A stretch of 64,000 nt of DNA from Fibrobacter sp. UWB2 (GTDB taxonomy: Bacteria; Fibrobacterota; Fibrobacteria; Fibrobacterales; Fibrobacteraceae), in assembly GCF_002210425.1 (NCBI RefSeq), contig NZ_MWQK01000005.1, positions 124,001 to 188,000 of the forward strand, in the 5' to 3' direction. Each line of letters opens with the position of its first letter. Position 1 is the first letter of the stretch. The notes beneath the pieces are model-generated. The model had not been told where the DNA came from, did no database searches, and saw nothing but the letters and a program-made list of their open reading frames with translations. The translations under genes and the position numbers were made by a program. Below are positions 17,894 through 26,709 of the stretch, piece after piece.

Positions 17894-20152
17894 CTAGAAC
17901 AAGCTGTAGTCACCGATACGGATAAAGTATCGGTAATTTTTAAAGTCATTCAAATCGCCAAACGTTTCCGTATCGACAACGCGGTTTAGGCCTGCGTAAA
18001 CAGTAAACGAACGGTACTTATAGCGAAGCGCCGGTTCAAAAACAAACTTATTTGAGTTCAGCCGGGCTGTAGACTTGTCTTCGAAATCATGGACATACGC
18101 AAACGAGAGCCAGGCGCCAAAACCATTGCGGTGCACGCCTCCGTTCAAGCGAATCATGGCATAACCATGCGTCGAAAGTTCCGGATCTAGCCAGTCCCCA
18201 GACCACGGCGTTGCCGCCACATGCAGACGGTAGCGATCTTCCATCGCCGTATTGTCAAAATTCCTGGGATACATGAAATGTCCATCGCGGTAAGCATCAA
18301 AGCCTAGAGCCGTTCCCATAGTTACCGTCGTATTGCGGGTCGGCGAGTAAGTGAGTCTTCCATCGAGCGTATAAATGCCGTAAATCGGGCCACGCTGGTG
18401 GAATCCGTAACCAATCAAGTTCAAGCCGACAGATGCATTTGCAGCATAGCCCTTCGAGGCAAACCAGGGGTCGTCTTCGCCGTTCAATAAAGAATAATGA
18501 ACACTTTGCGTTACAGGGCTCGTTTCATATTTACTGCTCGTATTCACGATATAATCATCAAAGAAATCCACCTCGGGAATAGCGCTCGGATTAAGTTCGA
18601 AATCACGACTGCCAAACAGGAACTTGACCTCGACGGACTGCATTTTATCAATCGCATACTTTGCCGACAAGAAAAGATCATTGCGTTTTTCGTATGCAAA
18701 ACGGTTCTCGTTCGGGATGTAGTCGTTTTCAAAAGTCTTTAGGTAGCGGAGCTTCATCATGTCATAGCCAAAGCCAAATTTCCATCGACGGCTAATCAAG
18801 TTCGAAAGTTCCAGACGCGGGCGGAATCCGTAAGACGACATCCCGTAAAAACCGGCAAGCCTGAAAGTAATTTCCATCTGGTTCACGTAACTGAGAGTCA
18901 ACTCCCCATACGCATTTGCGCCAATCACGTTAGAGCCAAATCCACCAGCGGCGACATCAATAGTCGGGTGCACGCCCACATCAATCAAGAGTCCGCCATC
19001 GGGCTGCATGCTCAACGAGACTGTATCGTAAGGAGCCTTGGCCGAAATGGCGTAGGCAAAATTTCGAGGGGCGACAAAGCCCGTATCGTCAGGATTCCAG
19101 TAAGACAACACAGAGGAATGGTGCTCCGCCGAAAGGCTATCGAACACCGGATTGAATTCAAACCACGGGTCCGAAGTTTGCTTACTGGTGTATTCCCTGC
19201 GTCCATCGACCACCGGAATAATCTCGCGCAAGCGGCTTTCCACGGCCGAAAAACCCGCCTGGATCATGGACTTGCGAGACGTATCGCGAATGGAATGTGC
19301 CCTCACAAAGATTCCCTGGTCGGAGAGTTTGGACAACATATTCTTCTTCAGGGTTTTCATTTCCGGCTTTCCGCCAAGTTCATAGCGGATGGGGTCTGCA
19401 ACAACAATCAACGAGGCCTCTTGCTGATTTTTAGACAGCGGGAGCGCCAAGTACGGACAAAGTTCACCAGACTTATCGTTACCCGCAAGCGGGAGAGAAT
19501 TCACAATATCAGCATACGACGGATTTTCGATAACGCCATCGCACGTCTGGAGCGTAAAGGGGATACGGTAGGAGCCACGTTGGCGGTAAAGCGATTCTTC
19601 AAAGCGGAGCCGCGAAAGCGAGCGTTCAATGGAAGCGGTATCCGGGACAAGCGCATGCATACTGCGATAGACGTTTCCCGCAGAATCCGCATAGAACGAG
19701 AACCTCTGGCGAAGCGACGGAAGTCCATCCACCGAAACAGGCAAACGGAAGGCATCGTGTTCCGTCTTAGCGTCAATTTCGTTGACTCCCAAATAGTCAG
19801 CGACATGCGGATCCATCATCAAGCGCTGGATATCGTCAATCGAGACGCCGAGCGACCAAAGTGCACCCATCCAGGCACCCCACGAAGTTGCAACAATGGA
19901 ATCCACGGGAATCTTGTATTCTTCCAGTGCATACAAGGCGCCCAAATGGAACCAGGGAGAACGATCGCCGCCACCAATGTAAAGCACGGACTTGGTCTTT
20001 TTGGCCTGTAGCGAATCGGGCACCAACTGCATGGCGCTCAAAAGAGTTTCATCAGCGGAATGTGCCGCCTGGGCAGGCGCCACATAAACAGCAGCAATCG
20101 CCACTGCCCAAAGGAGCGTTTTTTTAAGCCAGCCGTGCGGGGTTGGAAACAT
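17894..20152 (-). CDS. Patatin-like outer-membrane protein with altered active site
   Basis: The 752-residue protein has a signal peptide (LLWAVAIAAVYVAPAQA), a patatin-like domain and a C-terminal half of alternating strands ending in aromatic residues (RIGDYSLF), as in outer-membrane barrels. The oxyanion loop is present (YIGGGDRSPWFHLGALYALE). The nucleophile elbow reads ATSWG (serine 90) instead of GxSxG. The usual DGG/DGA motif with the catalytic aspartate is not where expected. The layout resembles type Vd (PlpD-like) patatin-barrel proteins, but lipase activity is doubtful. It overlaps the upstream PilT-like gene by 29 bases and is the last gene of the operon. Confidence 0.75.
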   Translation of the reverse strand: MFPTPHGWLKKTLLWAVAIAAVYVAPAQAAHSADETLLSAMQLVPDSLQAKKTKSVLYIGGGDRSPWFHLGALYALEEYKIPVDSIVATSWGAWMGALWSLGVSIDDIQRLMMDPHVADYLGVNEIDAKTEHDAFRLPVSVDGLPSLRQRFSFYADSAGNVYRSMHALVPDTASIERSLSRLRFEESLYRQRGSYRIPFTLQTCDGVIENPSYADIVNSLPLAGNDKSGELCPYLALPLSKNQQEASLIVVADPIRYELGGKPEMKTLKKNMLSKLSDQGIFVRAHSIRDTSRKSMIQAGFSAVESRLREIIPVVDGRREYTSKQTSDPWFEFNPVFDSLSAEHHSSVLSYWNPDDTGFVAPRNFAYAISAKAPYDTVSLSMQPDGGLLIDVGVHPTIDVAAGGFGSNVIGANAYGELTLSYVNQMEITFRLAGFYGMSSYGFRPRLELSNLISRRWKFGFGYDMMKLRYLKTFENDYIPNENRFAYEKRNDLFLSAKYAIDKMQSVEVKFLFGSRDFELNPSAIPEVDFFDDYIVNTSSKYETSPVTQSVHYSLLNGEDDPWFASKGYAANASVGLNLIGYGFHQRGPIYGIYTLDGRLTYSPTRNTTVTMGTALGFDAYRDGHFMYPRNFDNTAMEDRYRLHVAATPWSGDWLDPELSTHGYAMIRLNGGVHRNGFGAWLSFAYVHDFEDKSTARLNSNKFVFEPALRYKYRSFTVYAGLNRVVDTETFGDLNDFKNYRYFIRIGDYSLF

Positions 20153-21131
20153 ACCTACCTGCCTCTTCGGCAGTCACATAGTTAGAGCGAACAAGTTCTG
20201 CCAAGCAATCGTCCATCAAGAGCATGCCTTCAGATGAAGAGGAAGCCATCACGGACGTGAGCTTGAACTGTTCGCCGCTGCGAATGTGAGCAGCCACGTT
20301 TTGCGTGTTAAAAAGGATTTCCCAGGCCGAAACGGCGCCACCGCCTTCAGCTGCAGCGGGCAAGAGTCTCTGCACGACAACAGCCTTGAGAGATGCCGCA
20401 AGCATGGTACGGACAAGGTCACGGTTTTCAGGAGAAACACCAGAAAGGAGCGCATCGATAACGCCAACGGCGTTACCCGCCGTCACGTTCAAGACAACCA
20501 AGGCGCCAGACTCTGCGGCACGCAAAATGGAAATCAACGACGAGCCGTCAAAATCGCCAAGCCAGAAAAGGTCTGTACCGCTGCGGAGGCCCTGTTCCAG
20601 TTTTTCGGAGGTCGAGCCGACCGTATTCACAAGCTTTAAGCTTTCGCCGGTTTTCACAGGCAATTCATGGCCTTCGTCCAAATCGCAGAATCGCAAAATG
20701 CCAAAACTGCACATTGCAGAGACGTAAGATGTTGCCGTTACCGTTTTCCCAGAGCACGCAGGACCTGCAAAAATCACGAGACCGGAACTGAGACCGAGCA
20801 AGCTATCAAGCGAGGCGGGCGCGCCAAGAGATGTAAAATCCGGACATTCCGCCATAAGCGGGCGGAAAATTGCCGCATTGCCAAGCGCTTCGCGGAAGTA
20901 CTTCACGCGCCACTTGGTGTTTACCCAAGGGCCACCGACAAACGTACCCGACTCGCCATCGAGCGCGCCTAAAAACTCAAGCAGAGAACCAAACGGGAGT
21001 GCTGTAGATTCGGGGACCGCACAGACGCGGCCAGCAAAGCGGACCGCCGAAGGAGCGCCCTCGGTCACAATCAATTCGCTTGCCCCGATGTTCAAGGCGT
21101 ATTCCAAAAGAGATTCAATTTCTGATGCCAT
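20124..21131 (-). CDS. PilT-like ATPase paralogue, diverged
   Basis: The 335-residue protein starts at the ATG at 21131 after an AGCGAGGTTC ribosome site. It follows the PilT plan: an N-terminal domain (LLEYALNIGASELIVTEGAP) and a RecA-like domain with Walker A FAGPACSGKTVT (lysine 129). Walker B reads DLFWLGDFDG where PilT has DVVLIGEMRD, so the catalytic glutamate is an aspartate. The C-terminus keeps the PilT-like MDDCLAELVRSNYVTAEEA. It lies 11 bases after a second PilT-like gene. A canonical pilT is at 56709-57776, so these are paralogues with another role. Confidence 0.78.
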   Translation of the reverse strand: MASEIESLLEYALNIGASELIVTEGAPSAVRFAGRVCAVPESTALPFGSLLEFLGALDGESGTFVGGPWVNTKWRVKYFREALGNAAIFRPLMAECPDFTSLGAPASLDSLLGLSSGLVIFAGPACSGKTVTATSYVSAMCSFGILRFCDLDEGHELPVKTGESLKLVNTVGSTSEKLEQGLRSGTDLFWLGDFDGSSLISILRAAESGALVVLNVTAGNAVGVIDALLSGVSPENRDLVRTMLAASLKAVVVQRLLPAAAEGGGAVSAWEILFNTQNVAAHIRSGEQFKLTSVMASSSSEGMLLMDDCLAELVRSNYVTAEEAGRYVSNPARLA

Positions 21132-21142
21132 GATGAACCTCG

Positions 21143-22801
21143 CTAAACCTTGCGGTAAGACGCAAAACGGCGGCTGTCGTTTGCACGTTTCCAGGCTTCG
21201 CTGCCTTCGATGTAACCGGATTCTACGCACATCTGCAAAGAATCGTCGAGCGTAATGCCTTGATCTTTTTGGTTGCTAATCGCAGAGAGGATCTGCGACA
21301 CATCGCACTTGCGGATCATGCCCGCAATCGTCGACGTGACTTTCATCGCTTCGGTTGCAAGCACAAGACCCTGGTTTTGCACAGCAGGAATCAAGTGCTG
21401 CACGATGACGCCCTTGAGTTGTTCAGCAAGTGAGCATGCAAAGGCACTGCGGTTCTCGCTCGGCACGGACATGAGGAGGCGCGAAAGAAGCGCGTTGATA
21501 TTGTTACCGCTCGCGACCGCAAACACGAGAGCGCCCGCGTTCGAAGCCTGCATGAGCAGGGAAAGTTCTTCCATCGTTTCGAGATGGTCAAAGAGAATCA
21601 CGTCAGCGCCGGTGCGGATGGCGAGTTCGATGCCAGCGGCACCGGAGCGCACATGCAAGCCGACTTCGCGCTGGGCAATGGAGCCGTTCGGATTCTGGAG
21701 CAAGCGTTCAATCGGCTTTTCGACCGTCTGGATGAACACCTGGCGATTCGCGGCGATGCACTCGGCAAAGGCGTTCATCGTCGTGGAGCGGCCGCTCGAC
21801 GACGGGCCCGCAATGAGCACAAGCCCGCTATTGAGCGTTGCAAACTGCATGCTGAATTCGGGCAAGTAAAGATTCTCGAGTGCCACCGATTCCATCGGAA
21901 TGATGCGAATGGAAATGCTCGGCGTGACGTCGTTCCACGTCACGGAAATACGGGCACGGCCAACACCCGGGAGACCCATAGTCTTACTGAAATTGCGGCC
22001 GACCACAATCTTGTAGCCGTCTGCAAAACCTTCGGCCGCTTCGGTCAGGCGGTCCATCAAATGCGTTTTTTCGAGCACCTTTTCGGACGCGATAAAAAGC
22101 GTGCCGGACTGGCGCATAGTAATCTGGCGGTCGGCGTAAAGATAAACGTCCGTGACGTTAAACTTGCGGGCGTAAGCGATGATTTTTGCAAGCGGTGTAA
22201 TCGGGTGCAAAACATCAGGAGCTTCAACGGCTTCGCCTTCGCCGGTAGCAACGGCGAACTGCGACGGAAGTTCTTCGGTCGCAGTTTCTTCGGCGGGCGT
22301 TTCGCTTTCGACCGGAACTTGCACGCTCGCCATGCTCGTCGTTTCGAGGCCTTCGACCTTTTCGATGACAACCGTCGAAGAAGAGGCTTCGCCGTAAAGG
22401 CTGCTATTGCCTTCAATCTTTATAGCGGGTTCTTCCGCCGGCTGCGGAGCAGGCGCGGCAGAAACTGCTGGAGCGGTAGGCGCAGGTTGCGCGGGAGGCA
22501 CAGGATGTGCCGGAGATGAGGGCTGTGCTGGCGTTGATGCGGCGGAATGCGCGGGAGCGGCAGCAGACGGGGTTGCCGCGGTCTTTTCTGCAGGTTTTGC
22601 AGCGGGTTTTGCGTTTTTCGCTTCGAGGTTCTTCACAAACGCAAGAACCTTATCGTACATGGACTGTTTCAAGATTCCCGCACGAACAAGAACCTGACCG
22701 ATATCCATCGAGTCGGAGATTTCGCCCCAGTGGGCCTTGACCTGGTCCTCGGACACAACCTTGTTGTGCACAAGGACCTTTGCCATGTACTGATTTCTCA
22801 T
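21143..22801 (-). CDS. PilT-like protein with degenerate P-loop and N-terminal domain
   Basis: This 552-residue protein has an N-terminal domain like those of GspE/PilB ATPases (VLVHNKVVSEDQVKAHW, IGQVLVRAGILKQSMYDKVL). A low-complexity Ala/Pro linker follows (about residues 60-125), then a PilT-like ATPase domain. Walker A reads AGPSSSGRST (331-340), with the invariant lysine replaced by arginine 338. Walker B reads DVILFDHLET, with histidine where PilT has glutamate. It probably does not hydrolyse ATP and may pair with the next gene product. It overlaps the ABC permease gene by 4 bases. Confidence 0.8.
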   Translation of the reverse strand: MRNQYMAKVLVHNKVVSEDQVKAHWGEISDSMDIGQVLVRAGILKQSMYDKVLAFVKNLEAKNAKPAAKPAEKTAATPSAAAPAHSAASTPAQPSSPAHPVPPAQPAPTAPAVSAAPAPQPAEEPAIKIEGNSSLYGEASSSTVVIEKVEGLETTSMASVQVPVESETPAEETATEELPSQFAVATGEGEAVEAPDVLHPITPLAKIIAYARKFNVTDVYLYADRQITMRQSGTLFIASEKVLEKTHLMDRLTEAAEGFADGYKIVVGRNFSKTMGLPGVGRARISVTWNDVTPSISIRIIPMESVALENLYLPEFSMQFATLNSGLVLIAGPSSSGRSTTMNAFAECIAANRQVFIQTVEKPIERLLQNPNGSIAQREVGLHVRSGAAGIELAIRTGADVILFDHLETMEELSLLMQASNAGALVFAVASGNNINALLSRLLMSVPSENRSAFACSLAEQLKGVIVQHLIPAVQNQGLVLATEAMKVTSTIAGMIRKCDVSQILSAISNQKDQGITLDDSLQMCVESGYIEGSEAWKRANDSRRFASYRKV

Positions 22802-23607
22802 AGGAAATCCCTCCGGCTAAACCACCAACTTGCGATGGCCAAGAACACGCCGATATAACCAAGTGCATAGACGCTGTTCCAGAACACGTACATGTCCGGG
22901 AGCGCAACCCCATGCACCACATAGTTCGTCACGTTAAAGCGATAAAGTCCAGGGAATACGGCATGAATCACGACCGCAGCCTTCTCAAGAATGGCTGAAG
23001 ACGTTCCCTGCAGTTCGCCCATACGGCTTGCGAACTTGACCTGTTCCAAGAGCTGGTCGCTCAAGTGGCCCGCAAAGTAAACGCCAAGCGTAAAGAGCGC
23101 AGAAAGCACCGTGCTGCTGAAGCTACTGAACAAAAGTGCCACTGCAATCACGACCGCCATTTCACAGAAGATGAGGTAAATTGCAGTCAGGAGGCTCACC
23201 GTCGGACTAGAATTTGTAATCCACAGAATCGCATAATAGATTCCCGTAAGAAGCACGAGATGCACAGCGACAACCGCCAAAAGCCCAAAATACTTGCCCA
23301 CGATAAACGCAGCACGGCTAATGGGTTTTGACAAAAGCGTGAGCACCGTGCGCCGCTGGATTTCCTTTTGCACAAGGCTAATGCCCACAAAGATGGAAAT
23401 CAGAAGGCCCGAAAGGCTCATCACAGAAAGCGTCGTAGACTTGATGACGTAGGCGCGGTCAAACACCGACCACTCGCCAAGCACAATGCTAAAAAGCGTA
23501 AGCGCAATCGCCAAAAAGCCAATGTTATAAAGAATCTTGTCGCGAATAGATTCGCGGAACGTATTGAGGGCAATAATGCCGATATGCTTAAGCGTCTGCA
23601 CGGGCAA
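22798..23607 (-). CDS. ABC-2 type transporter permease
   Basis: The 269-residue protein has about six membrane segments and an N-terminal cytoplasmic part (TLKHIGIIALNTFRESIRDK) typical of ABC-2 permeases. ISLVQKEIQRRTVLTLLSKP then ISRAAFIVGKYFG matches the coupling region of the family. With the ATPase encoded just upstream (20-base overlap) it forms an exporter. Single permease/ATPase pairs of this type include GldA/GldF of gliding bacteria, but no gliding-specific feature was seen. The substrate is unknown. Confidence 0.85.
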   Translation of the reverse strand: MPVQTLKHIGIIALNTFRESIRDKILYNIGFLAIALTLFSIVLGEWSVFDRAYVIKSTTLSVMSLSGLLISIFVGISLVQKEIQRRTVLTLLSKPISRAAFIVGKYFGLLAVVAVHLVLLTGIYYAILWITNSSPTVSLLTAIYLIFCEMAVVIAVALLFSSFSSTVLSALFTLGVYFAGHLSDQLLEQVKFASRMGELQGTSSAILEKAAVVIHAVFPGLYRFNVTNYVVHGVALPDMYVFWNSVYALGYIGVFLAIASWWFSRRDFL

Positions 23608-24511
23608 TTTCCTCCGTCAAAATATCTTCGAGACTCGGACGCTTGTGGTCCATCTTTTCTACGGCAATCCCGTTTGAGAGGCAGAAGCCGAGCAAACGGT
23701 CGCGGGCAACATCGTCGGCGCAGATGTATTCTTGCGGATGGCCCGTTGCAGAAACGCCTCGCGGCAGGTCGGCACCGAGAATCGCTTCGCGCGTGCGGAT
23801 ATGGTATTCGACACCACAGGATTCCGTAATGTCATCGACAGTCCCTTCGCGGACAATCTTGCCATCGACAATCATCGCCACGCGGTGGCTGATGCTTTCC
23901 ACGTCGCTCAGCAAATGGCTCGAATAGAAAATCGTCACGCCATCGCGGTTGAGCTGCTGGATGGCCTCGCGCACGTCGCGACGACCCATCGGGTCGAGGC
24001 CACTCATCGGTTCATCGAGAATCAAAAGCTTCGGCTTTCCAAGAATCGCCTGGGCAATGCCCACGCGCTGCATCATGCCCTTGGAATACGAACGCAAGCG
24101 GCGGTCGATCCAGTCCTTGTTCGCGTGCAAAAGTTCAAGCGCCCAGCCAATGCGGGATTCGAGTTCCGCGCCCTTGAGGCCCACAAGCTTTCCGTAAAAA
24201 CGCAAAAGTTCACGGCCCGAGAGGTAATCGTAAAAATACGGCTGTTCCGGAGAATAACCGATGTACTGGCGACTCTTCACATCGCGCGGGCTGATGCCGT
24301 TCACAAGCACCTTGCCCGAATCAAAATTCAAAAGTCCCGTCAGGACCTTAATCGTGGTGGACTTGCCCGCCCCGTTAGGTCCAATAAATCCATACACCTT
24401 GCCCGCTTCGACATTGAAGCTCACGTCCTTGAGCGCAAGCTTCGGCTTCATGGTAAAGCCACTGCGATACGTCTTGTGCAGGTGCTCAATTTCAATCATC
24501 AAATCACTCAT
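23588..24511 (-). CDS. ABC transporter ATP-binding protein
   Basis: The 307-residue protein carries Walker A (GFIGPNGAGKSTTIKV), Q-loop region (IGYSPEQPYFYD), signature (LRSYSKGMMQRVGIAQA) and Walker B (KLLILDEPMSGLDP). The C-terminal 90 residues are extra and may be regulatory, as in CcmA/GldA-like exporters. I used the ATG at 24511; a GTG at 24523 overlapping the upstream TGA is also possible. It energises the permease at 22798-23607. Confidence 0.88.
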   Translation of the reverse strand: MSDLMIEIEHLHKTYRSGFTMKPKLALKDVSFNVEAGKVYGFIGPNGAGKSTTIKVLTGLLNFDSGKVLVNGISPRDVKSRQYIGYSPEQPYFYDYLSGRELLRFYGKLVGLKGAELESRIGWALELLHANKDWIDRRLRSYSKGMMQRVGIAQAILGKPKLLILDEPMSGLDPMGRRDVREAIQQLNRDGVTIFYSSHLLSDVESISHRVAMIVDGKIVREGTVDDITESCGVEYHIRTREAILGADLPRGVSATGHPQEYICADDVARDRLLGFCLSNGIAVEKMDHKRPSLEDILTEEIARADA

Positions 24512-24519
24512 ACACGCAA

Positions 24520-24837
24520 TCACTTGTTAGAATTTTCTTCAGAATCGCTAGCCGCATCTTCGCTAGACACATCATCAGAATCGCCGAGACCAGCCGCCTT
24601 ATAGGATTCTTCAATTTCACGACGGCGGCGATCCGCCTTTTCCTTTTTGTTGATGAAAAAGTAAACGACGGCACCGATCAAATACACGATAATGCCCGAA
24701 TAGAAAATCGGGTTGATAGACCTGCCTTCAAGACCAGGGAAAACGTTCAAGATAATTTCGTGGCCAAAAAGCGAAAGCAGCACCAAGATAAAACCGAGCG
24801 CCCTGAGCACATGAGTGACAATCACAATTTTCTGCAT
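24520..24837 (-). CDS. Small two-helix membrane protein, unknown function
   Basis: This 105-residue protein has two membrane helices (LGFILVLLSLFGHEIILNVF and FYSGIIVYLIGAVVYFFI). A charged, serine/acid-rich cytoplasmic tail follows (NKKEKADRRRREIEESYK, then SDDVSSEDAASDSEE). No family was recognised. It is the first gene of the six-gene operon ending at 17894. Its 5' leader contains a 7-bp perfect inverted repeat (24854-24876). Confidence 0.72.
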   Translation of the reverse strand: MQKIVIVTHVLRALGFILVLLSLFGHEIILNVFPGLEGRSINPIFYSGIIVYLIGAVVYFFINKKEKADRRRREIEESYKAAGLGDSDDVSSEDAASDSEENSNK

Positions 24838-24956
24838 CGTAAACCTCTAAACGATGCCGTACAACCCGCACGGCATTCACATTTTGAATATATGTATTTA
24901 TAGATGAAAAAGGCGAGCTAAATCGCGAATATCGTGCGTTTTTCGCGAAATACACG

Positions 24957-24995
24957 CAAAAAAGGCCTTGCGGCGGGATGCCACAGGGCCTTCTT
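24957..24995 (-). terminator. Rho-independent terminator
   Basis: On the minus strand GGCCCTGTGGC pairs imperfectly with GCCGCAAGGCC, followed by six T. It ends the FISUMP gene at 25030. Confidence 0.75.
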
Positions 24996-25029
24996 GTTAT
25001 GATTCAGCTAAGAGGATTGTGTTTTAGCG

Positions 25030-25554
25030 CTATTTTACTTTGACGCAGCGGACGGAGGCAGCGATGGTCTTGTTGTAATGTTCGTACGTTACTTTGTCCT
25101 GTACGCGGACCATCACGGCGCGGGATTCGTCGAATTCATCAGCAGTCCAGAAGCTTGCGCTCACGTTTTCGTCGGCGAACTTGCCATCGTAATAGCGGAA
25201 GCCATCCTTACCGATGTTGAGAGCCTTAAGGTCGGCCTTTTCGAAGTCAGCCTGTTTCGGGAGTTCCCAACCTGTGGGGCATGCGTCCTTGGCGGATTTC
25301 CAGTCATAGAGGCGGCCATACTTTTTGCAGTTGTCGAGATTATTGCCGTAGCAGTAGCTGGAATCGAAATTCACAAGGTTAGTGTTTTCGGCCATCCACA
25401 CGCGGTCACCTGTTTCGACGGTGGAGTAGGTCTGGCCTTGGCATTTGAGCGTCTTGGCGGATTCATCGTAATGGCAGTTTTCAACTTTTTCGCATGCAGT
25501 AATTGCAATTGCGGTTACAAAAAGAGCCAATACGGCAACGAACTTGAACTTCAT
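25030..25554 (-). CDS. Small FISUMP-domain lipoprotein (TIGR02145)
   Basis: The 174-residue protein starts at the ATG at 25554, preceded by AAGGAG. The lipobox is AITACEK. Almost all the rest is one FISUMP domain: TVETGDRVWMAENTNLVNF, then CKKYGRLYDWKSAKDACPTG and WELP, then SASFWTADEFDESRAVMV, and the terminal ASVRCVKVK. This Fibrobacter-enriched surface domain has no established activity; the fold is probably C-type-lectin or FGE-like (inference). It is the minimal version of the domain found in five larger proteins in the window. Confidence 0.85.
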   Translation of the reverse strand: MKFKFVAVLALFVTAIAITACEKVENCHYDESAKTLKCQGQTYSTVETGDRVWMAENTNLVNFDSSYCYGNNLDNCKKYGRLYDWKSAKDACPTGWELPKQADFEKADLKALNIGKDGFRYYDGKFADENVSASFWTADEFDESRAVMVRVQDKVTYEHYNKTIAASVRCVKVK

Positions 25555-25707
25555 ATGTTCAATCTCCTTAAGATTGTTTTTTTTTGAATTTTTCAAGAGC
25601 TCTTTTTTTCGGGCACAAATGTAGATGGAATTAGCCGTTTTGACTAATACTTTCTTTCGATTAGATTCATAATTAAAAATTATGAATTAGGGTTTTTCTA
25701 TAAGGAG

Positions 25708-26463
25708 CTACCCCTTTACATGTATTGCGGCGGCGAATTCTTTGAGAAGTGCAGGATCGTTGACTTTTTCCCAAAGGGTGCCTGTGACGATGATCTGGGC
25801 GCCTGCGGCAACTCGGACGGCCGCAGTCTGCGGGTCCTTGATTCCACCACCGGTGATAATCGTCATTTCAGTTGCCTTGCGAGTGTAGGCAATGTGTTCG
25901 ACCGGCACAGGTTCTTCTGCACCACTGCCTGCTTCGAGGTAAACGTAGCGCATGCCCATGAGTTCTGCGGCGATGGAGTTCACCATGCTAAGTTTCGGCT
26001 TGTTGGCCGGCACCGGCATCGTGTTGCTGATGTATTCGACCGTCGTGCGCTTGCCACTGTTGATGAGCTGGTAAGCCGTCGGGATTGCTTCCATGTTGAG
26101 TGCACGCACGAGAGCGCCACCACGCACCTGTTCGTCAATGAGGTAGTTCGGATTGCGACCACTCACGAGCGTCATGAAGAGCATGGCATCAAAGCCAGGA
26201 ACAACCTGAGAAGCGCCACCCGGGAAAAGAATCACCGGCAAGTCGACAGCGGCCTTGAGGGCTGCGACCTGTTTCGGGAGCGTAAAATTGCCGAGGTAAG
26301 AACCGCCGACCAAAAGCAAGTCCGCACCATTTTCTGCAGCCATCGTACCTGCCTTGACAAAGGCGGCCTCGTCCGAAGTATCCGGATCCAAGAGCACAGC
26401 AAAAAGTGCACCGCGCTTTTCGATATCAGCATTCAAACGGAGTTCAGTCTTACCAGGTTTCAT
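25708..26463 (-). CDS. Geranylgeranylglyceryl phosphate synthase
   Basis: The 251-residue TIM-barrel protein matches the GGGPS family: FAVLLDPDTSDEAAF, then GADLLLVGGSYLGN, then VILFPGGASQVVPGFDAMLF, then YVYLEAGSGAEEPV and IITGGGIKDPQTA for phosphate binding. The family joins glycerol-1-phosphate to geranylgeranyl diphosphate in archaea, and related enzymes occur in some Bacteroidetes and other bacteria. The product here is inferred. A good ribosome site (AAAAGGAATTG) precedes the start. It appears monocistronic. Confidence 0.88.
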   Translation of the reverse strand: MKPGKTELRLNADIEKRGALFAVLLDPDTSDEAAFVKAGTMAAENGADLLLVGGSYLGNFTLPKQVAALKAAVDLPVILFPGGASQVVPGFDAMLFMTLVSGRNPNYLIDEQVRGGALVRALNMEAIPTAYQLINSGKRTTVEYISNTMPVPANKPKLSMVNSIAAELMGMRYVYLEAGSGAEEPVPVEHIAYTRKATEMTIITGGGIKDPQTAAVRVAAGAQIIVTGTLWEKVNDPALLKEFAAAIHVKG

Positions 26464-26524
26464 AACAATTCCTTTTAACGCACCATGTGCAATACAGAGT
26501 AAAGATACAATATTTCCTCAAGAA

Positions 26525-26600
26525 GATTCCCGGTCAAGCCGGGAATGACGATACAAAAGCGAGTGCGTATGCCGACCCCGGAATAAATCCGGGGTGACTA
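26525..26600. repeat. Two REP-like palindromes in tandem
   Basis: Copies are ATTCCCGGTCAAGCCGGGAA followed by TGACGA, and GACCCCGGAATAAATCCGGGG followed by TGAC. Both belong to the window-wide family. Confidence 0.6.
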
Positions 26601-26603
26601 TTC

Positions 26604-26636
26604 AAAAAAAAGGAGACGGACCGAAGTCCGCCTCCC
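26604..26636 (-). terminator. Terminator of module 1
   Basis: On the minus strand GGAGGCGGAC-TTCG-GTCCGTCTCC is followed by eight T. An AGGAGGAAA sequence sits just before it with no gene behind. Confidence 0.85.
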
Positions 26637-26648
26637 CTCTTTTCCTCC

Positions 26649-26693
26649 TCACATAGTAAGGGTATTAGAATCATCTGTAGTAACGCCCGTCAT
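26649..26693 (-). CDS. Possible 14-residue mini-ORF after module 1
   Basis: The peptide MTGVTTDDSNTLTM starts 16 bases after the FISUMP gene stop, with a strong ribosome site (CAGGAGG) 6 bases before its ATG. Its TGA stop runs straight into another AGGAGGAAA and then the terminator. Module 3 has a similar arrangement. It could be a real small peptide, a translational buffer before the hairpin, or a decayed gene end. Confidence 0.3.
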   Translation of the reverse strand: MTGVTTDDSNTLTM

Positions 26694-26709
26694 AATTGCC
26701 TCCTGCCCG

